Shown: positions 25,823-34,550 of the stretch, piece by piece
Position numbering within the stretch: the first letter of the stretch is position 1
Layout of the letters: each line of letters begins with the position of its first letter
NCBI GenBank assembly: GCA_026004615.1
Contig: BPJM01000001.1
Coordinates: 507,482 to 571,481 of the forward strand
Length of the DNA: 64,000 bases
Direction: 5' to 3'
Source of the DNA: Planctomycetota bacterium
Lineage (GTDB): Bacteria; Planctomycetota; J058; J103
The notes under the pieces: generated by a model
What the model was told of the DNA's origin: nothing
Seen by the model: the letters and a program-made list of their open reading frames with translations, nothing else
The model's database searches: none
Program-made: the position numbers and the translations under genes

Positions 25823-25854
25823 CGGAGCCACCCGCCGCGCTCGCCCCGCCGGCG

Positions 25855-25891
25855 TTGCCGGCGTCGGAGCCAGGGCCTAGCATCGCCCGGT
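25855..25891 (+). promoter_or_regulatory. Promoter directly before CPBP protease start
   Basis: TTGCCG (25855-25860), a 17-nt spacer and TAGCAT (25878-25883) predict transcription from about 25890, two nt before ATG 25892. No ribosome site is present between them, so the mRNA would be leaderless. Confidence 0.45.
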
Positions 25892-26629
25892 ATGTGGGGA
25901 GGGCCGGCCAGGCAGGCGCAGGGCGCGCCGGGCGAGGAGCCCGGATACTTCGCGCTCAGCCGCGATCCGCTGGTGGCGCTGGTGCTGGTGCTGCCGCTGC
26001 TGGTGTTCTATCAGGCCGGAATCGTGCTCCTCGACTTCCGCATCATCAACGGTGCGGATTTTCTGACCCGCCTGGTCTACCCGCGCTGGGGTCTCAAGGG
26101 CCTGGTGGTCATGAACCTCAGCTTCATCGCCCTCATGCTGGCGGCGATCATCCGGCTGGAGAACCGCCGCCGCTTCCGGCTGTCGCTGTTCGTGCCGCTG
26201 CTGGCCGAGAGCGCCCTCTATGCGGCATGCCTGGGCAGCGTGATCGTCTTCGTGCTCGACCGCATCGACGTGCTGGCGGTGCTGCCGCAGCTCGGAGGCG
26301 AGCGCCTGACCGCGCTGGTGCTCTCGGTCGGCGCCGGGGTCAACGAGGAGCTGGTCTTCCGGCTGATCCTGCTGGAGCTGCTGGTCTTCCTCTTCGCGGA
26401 CTTCATCGGCCTGCGGGCAGGCGCGGCGCTCGCCCTCGCCGTGGTGCTCTCCTCGCTGGCGTTCGCCGGCGCGCACTACGTGGGTACGCTCGGCGACCTC
26501 TTCCGGCTCGACACCTTCCTGTTCCGCTTCCTGGCAGGGCTGATCTTCTGCGGCATCTACAAGCTGCGCTCGTTCGCGGTCGCGGCCTGGACGCACGCGC
26601 TCTACGACATCTACGTGCTGGTGCTATGA
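25892..26629 (+). CDS. CPBP-family intramembrane metalloprotease
   Basis: The 245-residue protein is strongly hydrophobic with about seven to eight spans. The CPBP/Abi motifs are present in order: NEELVFR (motif 1, EExxxR), FAGAH (motif 2, FxxxH), a third helix LAGLIFCGIY, and HALYD near the C-terminus. These residues form the glutamate/histidine site of type II CAAX-prenyl-protease-like enzymes. Bacterial members process bacteriocins or act in stress responses; the substrate here is unknown. It is translationally coupled (ATGA) to the next gene. Confidence 0.87.
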   Translation: MWGGPARQAQGAPGEEPGYFALSRDPLVALVLVLPLLVFYQAGIVLLDFRIINGADFLTRLVYPRWGLKGLVVMNLSFIALMLAAIIRLENRRRFRLSLFVPLLAESALYAACLGSVIVFVLDRIDVLAVLPQLGGERLTALVLSVGAGVNEELVFRLILLELLVFLFADFIGLRAGAALALAVVLSSLAFAGAHYVGTLGDLFRLDTFLFRFLAGLIFCGIYKLRSFAVAAWTHALYDIYVLVL

Positions 26630-27417
26630 GCGAGCCGGAGGCGGTGCTGCTCGAGATCGCCCGCCCCATCGACGCGGTCGCGGTCGGGGCAGCGCTCCAG
26701 CAGGCGCTGGGGCTCGGCAGCCACGACGCGCGGCTGCGCGCCCGCGCCTGTGGCGGGATCGTGCTGGAGCGGGCGGAGCCGGCGGTCGCCGAGGCGTGCC
26801 TGGCCGCGCTGCAGGCGCGGGGGATCGGCGCGCGGCGGCTCCTGGCGCGGGCGGTGCCCGTGCTGGGCGCCGAGCGCCGGGTGGCGGCGGTGGCGCTGCA
26901 GAGCGAGGGCGCGGCGCTGGTGCCCGCGCGCGGCGCACCGGTGGTACTGCCCTGGTCCGAGGTGGAGCTGGTGCTGGCGTGGGCCCTGCCCGGGGCGCGC
27001 CCTGCGCGCTCGCCCGCGCACGCCGGAGCGGGCGGGACGCCGAGCGGGCTCACGCGCCAGGCGCTGCGGCTCGGCGAGGACTGCCCGCTCGATGCGGCGA
27101 GCGCGCGCCTGGCCGACGCGCTGGCGCAGCTGCGCCGCCGCGAGCAGCGCCGCATCGAGGTGGGCATCGATCTGGTCCATGCCGGTACCGCCTGGCGACT
27201 GGAGTGCGCGCGGCTGTTCTGGGAGCGCGCCGGCCCGCCCCACGGCCACAGCGCCGCCCGCCTGCTCGCGCTGTTGCGACAGATCGCCGAGCGCACCGCC
27301 CCGGCCGCCCACCCGCCCGAGACCCGGGCGCTCCTGGCCGGCCTGGCCGAGGTGGCGCTGTTCTTCCGCCCCGAGGAGCTCCGCCGCTACGCGCGCTGGC
27401 TGCTGGCCGGGCGCTGA
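26626..27417 (+). CDS. Hypothetical protein coupled to CPBP protease
   Basis: The 263-residue product starts at ATG 26626, overlapping the CPBP stop by four nt. I do not recognise a family. The first 75 residues (beginning EAVLLEIARPID) alternate helix and strand like a small ferredoxin-like fold. The middle is hydrophobic (VELVLAWALPG) and the rest is helical and Arg/Ala-rich. No signal peptide is evident. Coupling suggests a partner or regulator of the membrane protease. Confidence 0.65.
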   Translation: MSEPEAVLLEIARPIDAVAVGAALQQALGLGSHDARLRARACGGIVLERAEPAVAEACLAALQARGIGARRLLARAVPVLGAERRVAAVALQSEGAALVPARGAPVVLPWSEVELVLAWALPGARPARSPAHAGAGGTPSGLTRQALRLGEDCPLDAASARLADALAQLRRREQRRIEVGIDLVHAGTAWRLECARLFWERAGPPHGHSAARLLALLRQIAERTAPAAHPPETRALLAGLAEVALFFRPEELRRYARWLLAGR

Positions 27418-27438
27418 GGAGGAGCTACGGCCCGCCCC

Positions 27439-28044
27439 TCAGAAGTCCTCCTCGAGCTGGGCGGCGCGCCACAGCTCGGCGTACTTGTCGCGCACATACG
27501 GGTTCAGCCGCTCGGCGTACTCCAGGGGGAGGGCATTCTTGGCGATGAGCTGGATCGCATCGTCGAGGTCGCGCGGGCGATGCGGCGCGGTCATGCCGCT
27601 GGCGATCTTGAGCTCCAGCAGCACCGGCAGCGAGAGCACCCGCAGCCCGCTCGGCTCGGCGACGGTGACCTCCGGGCCGGGCTCGGGGAAGGCGACCGGC
27701 TTCGGCTTGCCGTCGCCCGGATACTCGCCGCTGAGCAGCACGTCGATCCGGACGCCCTCCACGGTGTCGCGCAGGCCCTTGGAGCCCGCGAAGCGCTCGA
27801 GCCAACCGCGTCCGAGCCAGCGCTCCTTGAAGGCCGCCAGGCCCGCCCGCGTCAGCAGCACATCCACGTCCTCGCTCGTGCGCATGTGCCCGTGCGCGTT
27901 CACCGCCAGCGCGCCCGCGATCGCGAAGGGGATGCCCATCTCGTCCAGGGTGCGCGCCAGCCGCCGCGCCGCACGGTGGATCGGTGACTCGCCCATGAAA
28001 TAGCGCCCCGCGCGCTCCAGGACCTCGGAAAGCGGCCGCACCAT
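27439..28044 (-). CDS. Nucleotidyltransferase-fold protein (MNT/AbiEii-like)
   Basis: The 201-residue product contains FAIAGALAVNAHGHMRTSEDVDVLL, a Gly-containing helix turn followed by DVD, the pattern of minimal nucleotidyltransferase folds. An Asp in RIDVLLSG may be the third carboxylate. ATG 28044 has GAGG six nt upstream. Such proteins are often toxin-antitoxin or phage-defence partners (AbiEii), but no partner gene is adjacent. It lies 118 nt downstream of the metal permease on the same strand. Confidence 0.65.
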   Translation of the reverse strand: MVRPLSEVLERAGRYFMGESPIHRAARRLARTLDEMGIPFAIAGALAVNAHGHMRTSEDVDVLLTRAGLAAFKERWLGRGWLERFAGSKGLRDTVEGVRIDVLLSGEYPGDGKPKPVAFPEPGPEVTVAEPSGLRVLSLPVLLELKIASGMTAPHRPRDLDDAIQLIAKNALPLEYAERLNPYVRDKYAELWRAAQLEEDF

Positions 28045-28162
28045 GGACCACCTCGGCCTCGCTGCCACCCGTACACTGCCCGATGCGACGCCCCGGGGTC
28101 AAGCCGGCCCGGCCGCCCCACCGCCCTGGCGCGGCGGCGGGCGCCGGCCTTGCCGCCCGGCT

Positions 28163-29612
28163 TCAGCGGGCCTGGTACCAGCGGCGCCAGGCGGCGATGG
28201 CCTCGCGGTTGGCTGGAGCATCGGGCGAAGCGAGCGGATCGTAGCCGAAGTCCCTGCCGGCGAGCTCGCGGAGCGCCGCGGCGGCATCCTCCCGCACCAG
28301 GGGCGGCACCTCGGGCGCGGCGAGCAGCTCGATCAGCAGCTCCAGCCCCCGCCGCTCGCCGAGCCGCACCAGCGTCCGTGCGGCCAGCACCCGCAGGTCG
28401 GCCGGCTCGTGCGGCGCGCGCTCGAGGATGGCGGCCGCGGCCGCCGGCTCGCCGAGTTCGGCCAGCGCCTGCAGCGCCGCGGCGCGCACCCGCGGCTCGG
28501 GATGCTCCAGCAGCTCGAGCAGCAACGGCAGCGGCTGGCGCTGCGCGGGCGCGTGCTCGCTCGCGGCCGGCAGCTGGTGCGCGCGGTGCGCGTGCGGGGG
28601 GTGAGCGTGCGGCTCGGCGGGCGAGGGCGATACCGCCGGCGGCATCCTGTGGGCCGCCGGGCCGAGCGGCGCCCTGCCCGCGCGCCCGAGCCCCGCCACC
28701 GCGAGCCCGGCGAGCGAGAGCACCAGCCCCGGCACCACCGCCGCCCACACCAGCCGCCGCGGCCCGGCGGTGCGCTCGAGCACCGCCGCCCCCAGCGGCA
28801 CCAGCAGCGCCGCCACCACCGCTTGCGGGATCGGATAGTCCAGCCGCACCGCCAGCACCAGCCCCACCGCGCTGGCGCCGAGCGCGATCGCCACCGAGAG
28901 CGCCACCGCCGGGTAGAACCGCTCGCAGACGAGCAGCGCCGCAAACGGCGGCACGACCAGAAGCGCGAAGGCGAGCACCGCACCGCCGATCCAGGTCGAC
29001 AGCGCGATCGACAGCCCCATGAGCAGGAACAGCACCCGCAGCCACCAGCCGGCGCGCAGCCCCAGCGAGGCCGCCATCTCCGGATCGTAGGCGGCGAAGA
29101 GCAGCTGCCGGCGGCACAGCGCCATGAGCCCCAGCACCCCCGCCGCCGTGCCCACCAGCAGCCGCAGGTGCCAGGGCTCGACCAGCAGCACATCGCCGTG
29201 CAGGAGATGCCGCAGCTCCTCCAGCCCCTCGGCGCTCTTCCAGACCAGCAGCAGCGCCAGTCCTCCCGCCAGGGCGTAGCCCACCCCGATCAGCCCCTCG
29301 CGCGAGACCCACTGCTCGGCCGCGCGGGCACCGACGAGCAGCACCGTCGCCACCGCCAGCCCCCCCGCGCACACCAGCGGTCCCCAGCGGTGCCACCAGA
29401 GCGCGAGCGGGCCCTGCTGGCCGACCAGACCGAAGCTGAGGAAGGCGAGCCCGATGCCGAAGGCGGAGACCTCGGCCAGCGCCACCCCCCACGAACACCA
29501 CGCGCCGGCAGATCACGTAGACCCCGATCCAGCCGCTCAGCGCCGCGATCAGCGCGGTCGCCAGGAAGTTGTCGCCGAAGCGGGCAAAGGGCTCGAGCAG
29601 CGCGTTCAGCAT
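28163..29612 (-). CDS. ZnuB-like metal ABC permease fused to His-rich linker and HEAT repeats (one-base frameshift at 29485-29490)
   Basis: ATG 29612 starts FGDNFLATALIAALSGWIGVYVICRR and the frame breaks at a run of six C (29485-29490). With five C the protein continues VGVALAEVSAFGIGLAF and reads to 28163, giving 482 residues. About nine spans include the ABC-3 family segments LLFAAYDPEMAASLG and STWIGGAVLAFALLVVPP. After the last span come a His-rich linker (HAHPPHAHRAH) and about 130 residues of HEAT/PBS-lyase repeats ending FGYDPLASP...AIAAWRRWY. ZnuB-type permeases are normally about 260-290 residues, so the tail is an unusual fusion. The ATPase gene overlaps its start by seven nt. The insert is most likely a homopolymer error. 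Confidence 0.78.
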
Positions 29613-30451
29613 GGCGGTGGCTCCGGCGAGCGACGGCCGGCGCCGGCGCTGCGATCGCTGCCGGCGCCCGTGGCGGGTGCGCCCGGCGAGGGCGGGGGCG
29701 CCCGGCGGCTGCCGGTGCCGATGACGATCCGCCCGCCCAGCCGCTCGACCGTGACGGGGCAGCCGTACAGCTCGCTCAACACCTCGGAGCGCAACAGCTC
29801 CCCGGCCGGACCGGCGCGCAGCCGCCCCCCGTGCACCAGCGCCAGCTGCCCGACGAGGTTGGCCACCGTCTCCAGCTCGTGCGAGACCAGCACGATGGTG
29901 CGCCCCCGCGCGTGCAGCCCGGCGATCCGCTCCAGCACCTCGGCCTCGACCCGCAGGTCCATGCCCTCGGTCGGCTCATCGAGCAGCAGCACGTCGGGCT
30001 CGGCAGCGAGCGCGCGCGCCATGATCGCGCGCTGCTGCTGGCCGCCGCTCAGCTCCCGGTACGGCCGGTCGGCCAGCGCCTCGATCTCCAGCTCCGCGAG
30101 CGCGCGCTCGATCGCCGCCCGGTGCTCGCGGCCCAGCCGCCCCCACAGCCCGAGCTGCGGGTAGCGGCCCATGGCGACCACATCCCGCACGGTGAGCGGG
30201 AAGATCGGATCGAGCGCGCGGCGCTGCGGCACGTAGCCGCACCGCACGCCGGCGGCACGCTCCAGCGCGCCGGCCAGCGGCGGCAGGATGCCGAGCAGCG
30301 TCCGCAACAGCGTCGTCTTGCCGGCGCCGTTCGGCCCGACGATCCCGAGGAAGTCTCCCCGGCACACCGCCAGCTCGACCTGCGCGAGCACCGGGCGGCC
30401 GCGGTAGCCGACCGCCGCCCCGTGCAGCCGCAACAGCACCTCGCCGCCCAT
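29606..30451 (-). CDS. ZnuC-like metal ABC transporter ATPase
   Basis: The 281-residue product has Walker A GIVGPNGAGKTTLL, the Q-loop in YVPQRR, the signature LSGGQQQRAIMARAL, Walker B DVLLLDEPTEGMD and the switch His in LVSHELE, all typical of zinc/manganese/iron chelate ATPases. A Pro/Gly-rich tail of about 40 residues follows. ATG 30451 was preferred because GAGGG lies eight nt upstream; GTG 30460 would sit on that site. It energises the adjacent permease with the binding protein encoded upstream. Confidence 0.88.
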   Translation of the reverse strand: MGGEVLLRLHGAAVGYRGRPVLAQVELAVCRGDFLGIVGPNGAGKTTLLRTLLGILPPLAGALERAAGVRCGYVPQRRALDPIFPLTVRDVVAMGRYPQLGLWGRLGREHRAAIERALAELEIEALADRPYRELSGGQQQRAIMARALAAEPDVLLLDEPTEGMDLRVEAEVLERIAGLHARGRTIVLVSHELETVANLVGQLALVHGGRLRAGPAGELLRSEVLSELYGCPVTVERLGGRIVIGTGSRRAPPPSPGAPATGAGSDRSAGAGRRSPEPPPC

Positions 30452-30536
30452 CGCGCTCACCCTCTGCCGGCGTGCTCGCTCCGGCGCGGCGGGCCGGGCG
30501 GGCCCGTGCCGCCCGGCCCGCCGCGCCCCGGCTGCC

Positions 30537-31589
30537 TCAGTCCGCCGCTTGCGCCGCGGCCGCGTAGCGCCGCGTCAGCTCGTCCATGAGTCCGAAGTAG
30601 TCCTCGATCCCCTCGATCCCCGGCTCGGTGGGCGCGCGCACGGCGCGGGCACCGATGCGCCGCGCGAAGGCCTCGGCCTGCCCGAAGTCATGGTACGGCG
30701 CGCACAGCACCACCCGGACCCCGGCCGCCTTCGCCGCCGCCTCCAGCTGCTCGAGGTGACCCGGCGTCGGCGGGATGCCCGGCTTGGGCTCGAGCTGGCC
30801 GAACTCCTCCAGATCGAAGGCGCGCGCGAAGTAGACCCACTGCCGGTGGTAGGCGACGAAGCGGCTGCGGCGGTAGGGCCACATCCGGCCGAGCCAGCCG
30901 CCGGCGCGCTGCGCGAGCGGAGCCCCGCGGAACTGCCGCTGCTCGAGGAACTCGAACAACCGCCCGCTGCGCCGCAGCCGCTCCAAGAGCTCGATCCCGA
31001 GCAGCTGGATCAGCTCGGCGCCGAAGTACGCCTCGTCCAGCCGCCGCTGCAGCCGCTGCAGGTTGGCCTGGTAGAGCGCACCGCCCTCGGGGTCGACCCG
31101 CTCCAGCCCAGTGGCGATGTTGGCGGCCATGACCTTGACATTCAGCGGATCGAGCCAGATGTGCGGGTTGCCGAGCGGGTGCAGATCGCCGTAGGCGCGG
31201 CTGAGCACCGCCGGCACCTGCTCCATCGGCACCCCCTGGTAGGCCGCCACGTACCCGGGCTGGCCCGGGCGCACCCGCGGATTGCGAGCGCCCTGGAGCA
31301 CCCGCTCGCTCCACAGCTCGAGCCCCGCACCGATCTCGACGAACAGATCCGCCTCCGCCACCGCGGCCATGAGCCCGGGTGTCGGCACCACGTAGTGCGG
31401 GTTGAGCGTGGCGGCGGCGAGCGCTCGCACCTGCACGCGGTCGCCGCCCAGCTCGCGCACCAGCGAGGCCAGGTGCGGCAGCGTGCAGACCACCTGGATC
31501 CGCTCGGCGGCCAGCCCCGCGCGGCTGCCTGCGGGCAGCAGCGCGAGCGCGGCCGCGAGCACGGCTCCCCCTCGCATCGCAGACGTCAT
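30537..31589 (-). CDS. ZnuA/cluster A-I metal-binding periplasmic protein
   Basis: The 350-residue product has a signal peptide (AVLAAALALLPAGSRAGLA) and the fold of metal-binding solute proteins: VVCTLPHLASLVRELGGD, LNPHYVVPTPG, NPHIWLDP and FVAYHRQW supply probable His ligands, with Asp/Glu expected near EGIEDYF. There is no His-rich loop like that of enteric ZnuA. ATG 31589 has GGGGAG eight nt upstream. Zinc is the likely cargo, but manganese or iron cannot be excluded. The order outer-membrane protein, binding protein, ATPase, permease indicates one import operon. Confidence 0.85.
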   Translation of the reverse strand: MTSAMRGGAVLAAALALLPAGSRAGLAAERIQVVCTLPHLASLVRELGGDRVQVRALAAATLNPHYVVPTPGLMAAVAEADLFVEIGAGLELWSERVLQGARNPRVRPGQPGYVAAYQGVPMEQVPAVLSRAYGDLHPLGNPHIWLDPLNVKVMAANIATGLERVDPEGGALYQANLQRLQRRLDEAYFGAELIQLLGIELLERLRRSGRLFEFLEQRQFRGAPLAQRAGGWLGRMWPYRRSRFVAYHRQWVYFARAFDLEEFGQLEPKPGIPPTPGHLEQLEAAAKAAGVRVVLCAPYHDFGQAEAFARRIGARAVRAPTEPGIEGIEDYFGLMDELTRRYAAAAQAAD

Positions 31590-31659
31590 CGATCGTTCTC
31601 CCCTGGTATTCGAGTTCGCCTCGACGCTTGTCCCCCGCTGTGGATCACCCGGCCCGCCA

Positions 31660-33033
31660 CTAGCGGTTGAACCAGAACGGCTCGACCGGGTGCGAGCCGA
31701 ACACCAGCGTCACCTGGAGCATCACCCGCTGCTCGTCCGGCCGGCCGAGCCCCCCCGTGCTCTCGCGCTCGCGGTGCTCGTAGCCGATGCGAAAGCGCAG
31801 GAACTCGGTGGTGTACCAGGAGAGGTAGCCCGCGAGCGCCCACTGCTCGGCATCCTCGGTCTGCTCGTCGTAGTTGGAGAAGTCGTAGCGCACCCCGAGG
31901 TAGGTGTGCTGCAGCGGCGCCCACAGCCGGCCGAGCGCTGGCTGCAGCTGCGCGCCCACCCAGGCGCCGAAGCCGTACTCGGTCCCGCCCGCCACCTCCT
32001 TCTCGAGGTAGTAAGCCTCGCCGAACAGCACCGTCGAGAACCACTGGTTCGGCTGGTACTTGTAGATGGCATCGCCGGTCAGCAGCCGGCTCTTGCGCCG
32101 CGCGTCCTCGTCGTTGTAGCCGAACAGAAGATTGCTCCCCGCGCTCAGAAAATGCCCCGGGCCGAACTCCAGCGTCGCCTCCACGCGCCCCATCCACGCG
32201 GGGTCGTCCGAGGCGGCCCCGGCCAGCACCACGGGGTTCTCGCCGTTGAGCACCCAGCCGGACAGCTCCACGGTCAGCGGGCCGAGCGCCGGCGCCAGCC
32301 AGGACAGCCGCACGCCGTTCTCCCGCCAGCCCTCCTCCCCGCCGATGAAGTCCTGGTTGGGCAGGGGCCGGATCGTCCACGGCAGGTCGTGGGTGTGCAG
32401 CCGGTTGACGAAGCCGATCGCTGGCAGAAACCGCCCGATCTGCGCGTGCAGCCGCCAGGGGAGCGTATCCAGGGTCAGATAGGCCTCTTCCACGTCGAGG
32501 TGGTACTCGCCCGGCTCCTCCTCCTCGGCCGCCAGGATGAGCACGCCGGAGGCGTAGGGATCGACCGCGGCGCGGAAGTCCAGCTCGACCTCGCGCACGC
32601 TGAACCGGTCGTCCAGCTCCGTTTCGTGGCCGCTCAGCTCGAGCGGGGCTGCCGCGTCGCCGAACACGGTGATGCGCGGGTTGAGGGCGTTCAGCACCTG
32701 CTGCACGCGGCCGAACAGCCCCGGCTGCGCCGCCTCGGGCGGCGGCGCCGGCTCCCTGGCCTGTTCCTCGGCGGCCGCCCGCAGCCGTTCGAGCTCCTCG
32801 GCTGCCGCCGCGCGCTCGCGCTCGGCCCGCATCGCCTCCAGCTCGCGCTCCAGCTCTCCGATGCGCTCGTCGGTCCGCCGCCGCAGCTGCTCCAGTTCCT
32901 CGCGCAGGGCGCGCTCGGCGGTGCCCCGCTCGGCCTCGCTCTGCCCGGCCGCCGGGGGGCTCGTGACAGCGCTGCCCAGGCAGGCCAGCGCCGCGCCGAG
33001 CACACAGGCGGTCCGTCGCGTTGTCGTTCGCAT
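31660..33033 (-). CDS. Outer-membrane beta-barrel protein with coiled coil, in metal-uptake operon
   Basis: The 457-residue product has a signal sequence, a 60-residue coiled coil (ALREELEQLRRRTDERIGELERELE in part) and then amphipathic beta strands rich in Tyr, Trp and Asp, ending VEPFWFNR. The pattern is that of a porin-like barrel found beside metal ABC systems. It precedes the ZnuA-like gene by 70 nt. It probably lets a metal or chelate cross the outer membrane; this is inferred from position. Confidence 0.7.
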   Translation of the reverse strand: MRTTTRRTACVLGAALACLGSAVTSPPAAGQSEAERGTAERALREELEQLRRRTDERIGELERELEAMRAERERAAAAEELERLRAAAEEQAREPAPPPEAAQPGLFGRVQQVLNALNPRITVFGDAAAPLELSGHETELDDRFSVREVELDFRAAVDPYASGVLILAAEEEEPGEYHLDVEEAYLTLDTLPWRLHAQIGRFLPAIGFVNRLHTHDLPWTIRPLPNQDFIGGEEGWRENGVRLSWLAPALGPLTVELSGWVLNGENPVVLAGAASDDPAWMGRVEATLEFGPGHFLSAGSNLLFGYNDEDARRKSRLLTGDAIYKYQPNQWFSTVLFGEAYYLEKEVAGGTEYGFGAWVGAQLQPALGRLWAPLQHTYLGVRYDFSNYDEQTEDAEQWALAGYLSWYTTEFLRFRIGYEHRERESTGGLGRPDEQRVMLQVTLVFGSHPVEPFWFNR

Positions 33034-33177
33034 GCCGCGCTCTCCTCGATCCGGTGGGCCGTCGCCCGCAGCCCGGCTGCGTCCCGGCGGGCGGGACGCT
33101 GGCCTGCCGGGCGCGGGTGCTCGGCCCGCTGGCAGGACCAGCGCGGCGCACCGCGCGCCGCGCTGGGACAGGACGGA

Positions 33178-33528
33178 TCAGAGAAGATGCGGAGGGGCGC
33201 GGGCCCACGCGCAGATGGCGGGCGCGCCAGGCGGCGCTCCGACCGCGAGCAGGGGCTGCTGCCCGGCGCGCCGCTGCTGCGCCGCCAGCGGCGCGACCCC
33301 CGGCCACGAGCCGAGCTTGGCCAGGTGCACGCACAGCGCGCAGCCCATGGCATCGTGGGGCCGGTGGCCCAGGTGGGCGTGCGGGCGGGTGCAGTCCGCC
33401 TCGGGGCTATGGGCGGCGGCGCGCTGCTGCGCCAGCGCCTCGTCCAACAGATGCAGCCGGCCGACGAGCGGTGCGGCGGCGATCGCCGCCACCAGCACCA
33501 GCCCGCACCAGGCGCGCAGCCCCTTCAT
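33178..33528 (-). CDS. Small exported His/Cys protein resembling DUF2946
   Basis: The 116-residue product from ATG 33528 has a signal or anchor segment (AWCGLVLVAAIAAAP), a His-rich stretch (RPHAHLGHRPHDA) and CALCVHLAKL, where a CxxC pair sits as in DUF2946 proteins that accompany copper or TonB-dependent metal systems. It is the first gene before the outer-membrane protein and the Znu-like transporter, so it may buffer or sense metal in the periplasm. The family match is by pattern only. Confidence 0.6.
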   Translation of the reverse strand: MKGLRAWCGLVLVAAIAAAPLVGRLHLLDEALAQQRAAAHSPEADCTRPHAHLGHRPHDAMGCALCVHLAKLGSWPGVAPLAAQQRRAGQQPLLAVGAPPGAPAICAWARAPPHLL

Positions 33529-33530
33529 GG

Positions 33531-33566
33531 CGAGCGGAACGTAGCAGTGCCGGCGCGCGCTGTCAA
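33531..33566 (-). promoter_or_regulatory. Promoter of metal-uptake operon
   Basis: On the minus strand a perfect TTGACA (33566-33561), a 17-nt spacer and TACGTT (33543-33538) place the transcript start near 33531, three nt before ATG 33528. No ribosome site is present. No Zur-like palindrome is visible around it. Confidence 0.5.
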
Positions 33567-33606
33567 GATCCGCCATCCCGGCTGCCGCCCCGGGGGCGCC
33601 CGGCGC

Positions 33607-33999
33607 TCAGCCGTCGCAGCTGAAGGCGTGTTCCAGGTGGGCGAGCACGGTGAGGGCGCCGTCTTCGCCGCGCCCGACGGCCACCACATCGAAGCGCGCG
33701 CCGCGCTCGCAGCCGAAGCGCTCGGCCATGTACGCCAGCGCCGCGCGCGCGAGCCGGCGCTGGCGGGCGGGAGTGACGGCGGCGAGCGCCTCCTCGAGCG
33801 ATCGCTCCGGGCCGCGCGCCTTGACCTCGACGAAGACGAGCGTACCCTCAGCGGCCTCGCAGACCAGGTCGAGCTCGCCGGCCGCGGTGCGCAGGTTGCG
33901 CTCGAGCACCCTGAGCCCCCGGGCCTGCAGAAACCGCGCCGCTGCCTCCTCGCCCGCCCGCCCCAGGGCGTGCGGCGGATGCGGGCAGCTGCCGCTCAC
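33607..33999 (-). CDS. yraN: YraN family (UPF0102) endonuclease-like protein
   Basis: The 130-residue product matches YraN in length and order: [26 protein letters not shown], then GELDLVCEA and LVFVEVKAR, the D...ExK core of PD-(D/E)XK folds. GTG 33999 overlaps the rplS stop as GTGA. The family is widely conserved; its role in nucleic-acid processing is not firmly established. It closes the rpsP-trmD-rplS cluster. Confidence 0.92.
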   Translation of the reverse strand: MSGSCPHPPHALGRAGEEAAARFLQARGLRVLERNLRTAAGELDLVCEAAEGTLVFVEVKARGPERSLEEALAAVTPARQRRLARAALAYMAERFGCERGARFDVVAVGRGEDGALTVLAHLEHAFSCDG

Positions 34000-34547
34000 G
34001 ACTCGGCGCCGACCGGGGTTTCCTTGGAGGAGGACGAGCCCTGCTTCGACTTGCCGGTCTTCAGGCGCGTCTTGGCGGTGGTGGCGCGCTTCTTCTTGCG
34101 CTTCTGCGCCTTGGTCTCCACCGCCTCCTCGCCCTTGAGCCGGACCAGACGCGCGGTCAAACCCCGCTTGCGCCGGCGCCGGGTGGTGCTCTCCTCGTCC
34201 ACCGGCGTGGTCAGCTCCTTGACCTTGGTCGCCTTGCCCACCCGGTCGCGCAGGTAGTAGAGCTTGGCGCGGCGCACCCGCCCGCGGCGCTTGACCTCCA
34301 CCGCGACCACGCTGGGCGAGTGCAGCGGGAAGGTGCGCTCCACGCCCTCGCCGGCGACGATGCGCCGCACGGTGAACATCTCGTTGATCCCGCGGCCGCT
34401 ACGGGCGATCACGGTGCCGGTGAAGACCTGGATGCGCTCCTTGTCGCCCTCCAGGATGCGGACGTGGACCCCGACGGTGTCGCCGACCTGGAACTCGGGG
34501 AGCTTGTCCTTGAGGTACTCGCGCTCGACCAGCTGCAGCTTGTCCAT
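33996..34547 (-). CDS. rplS: 50S ribosomal protein L19 with long basic C-terminal extension
   Basis: Residues 1-115 are a standard bL19 ([56 protein letters not shown]). About 65 further residues, rich in Lys, Arg, Thr and Ser, follow; usual bL19 proteins end near residue 120. It lies three nt downstream of trmD and is coupled to yraN. The tail could reach the subunit interface or bind RNA (inference). S16 and L31 in this window carry similar tails. Confidence 0.95.
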   Translation of the reverse strand: MDKLQLVEREYLKDKLPEFQVGDTVGVHVRILEGDKERIQVFTGTVIARSGRGINEMFTVRRIVAGEGVERTFPLHSPSVVAVEVKRRGRVRRAKLYYLRDRVGKATKVKELTTPVDEESTTRRRRKRGLTARLVRLKGEEAVETKAQKRKKKRATTAKTRLKTGKSKQGSSSSKETPVGAES

Positions 34548-34550
34548 CTC

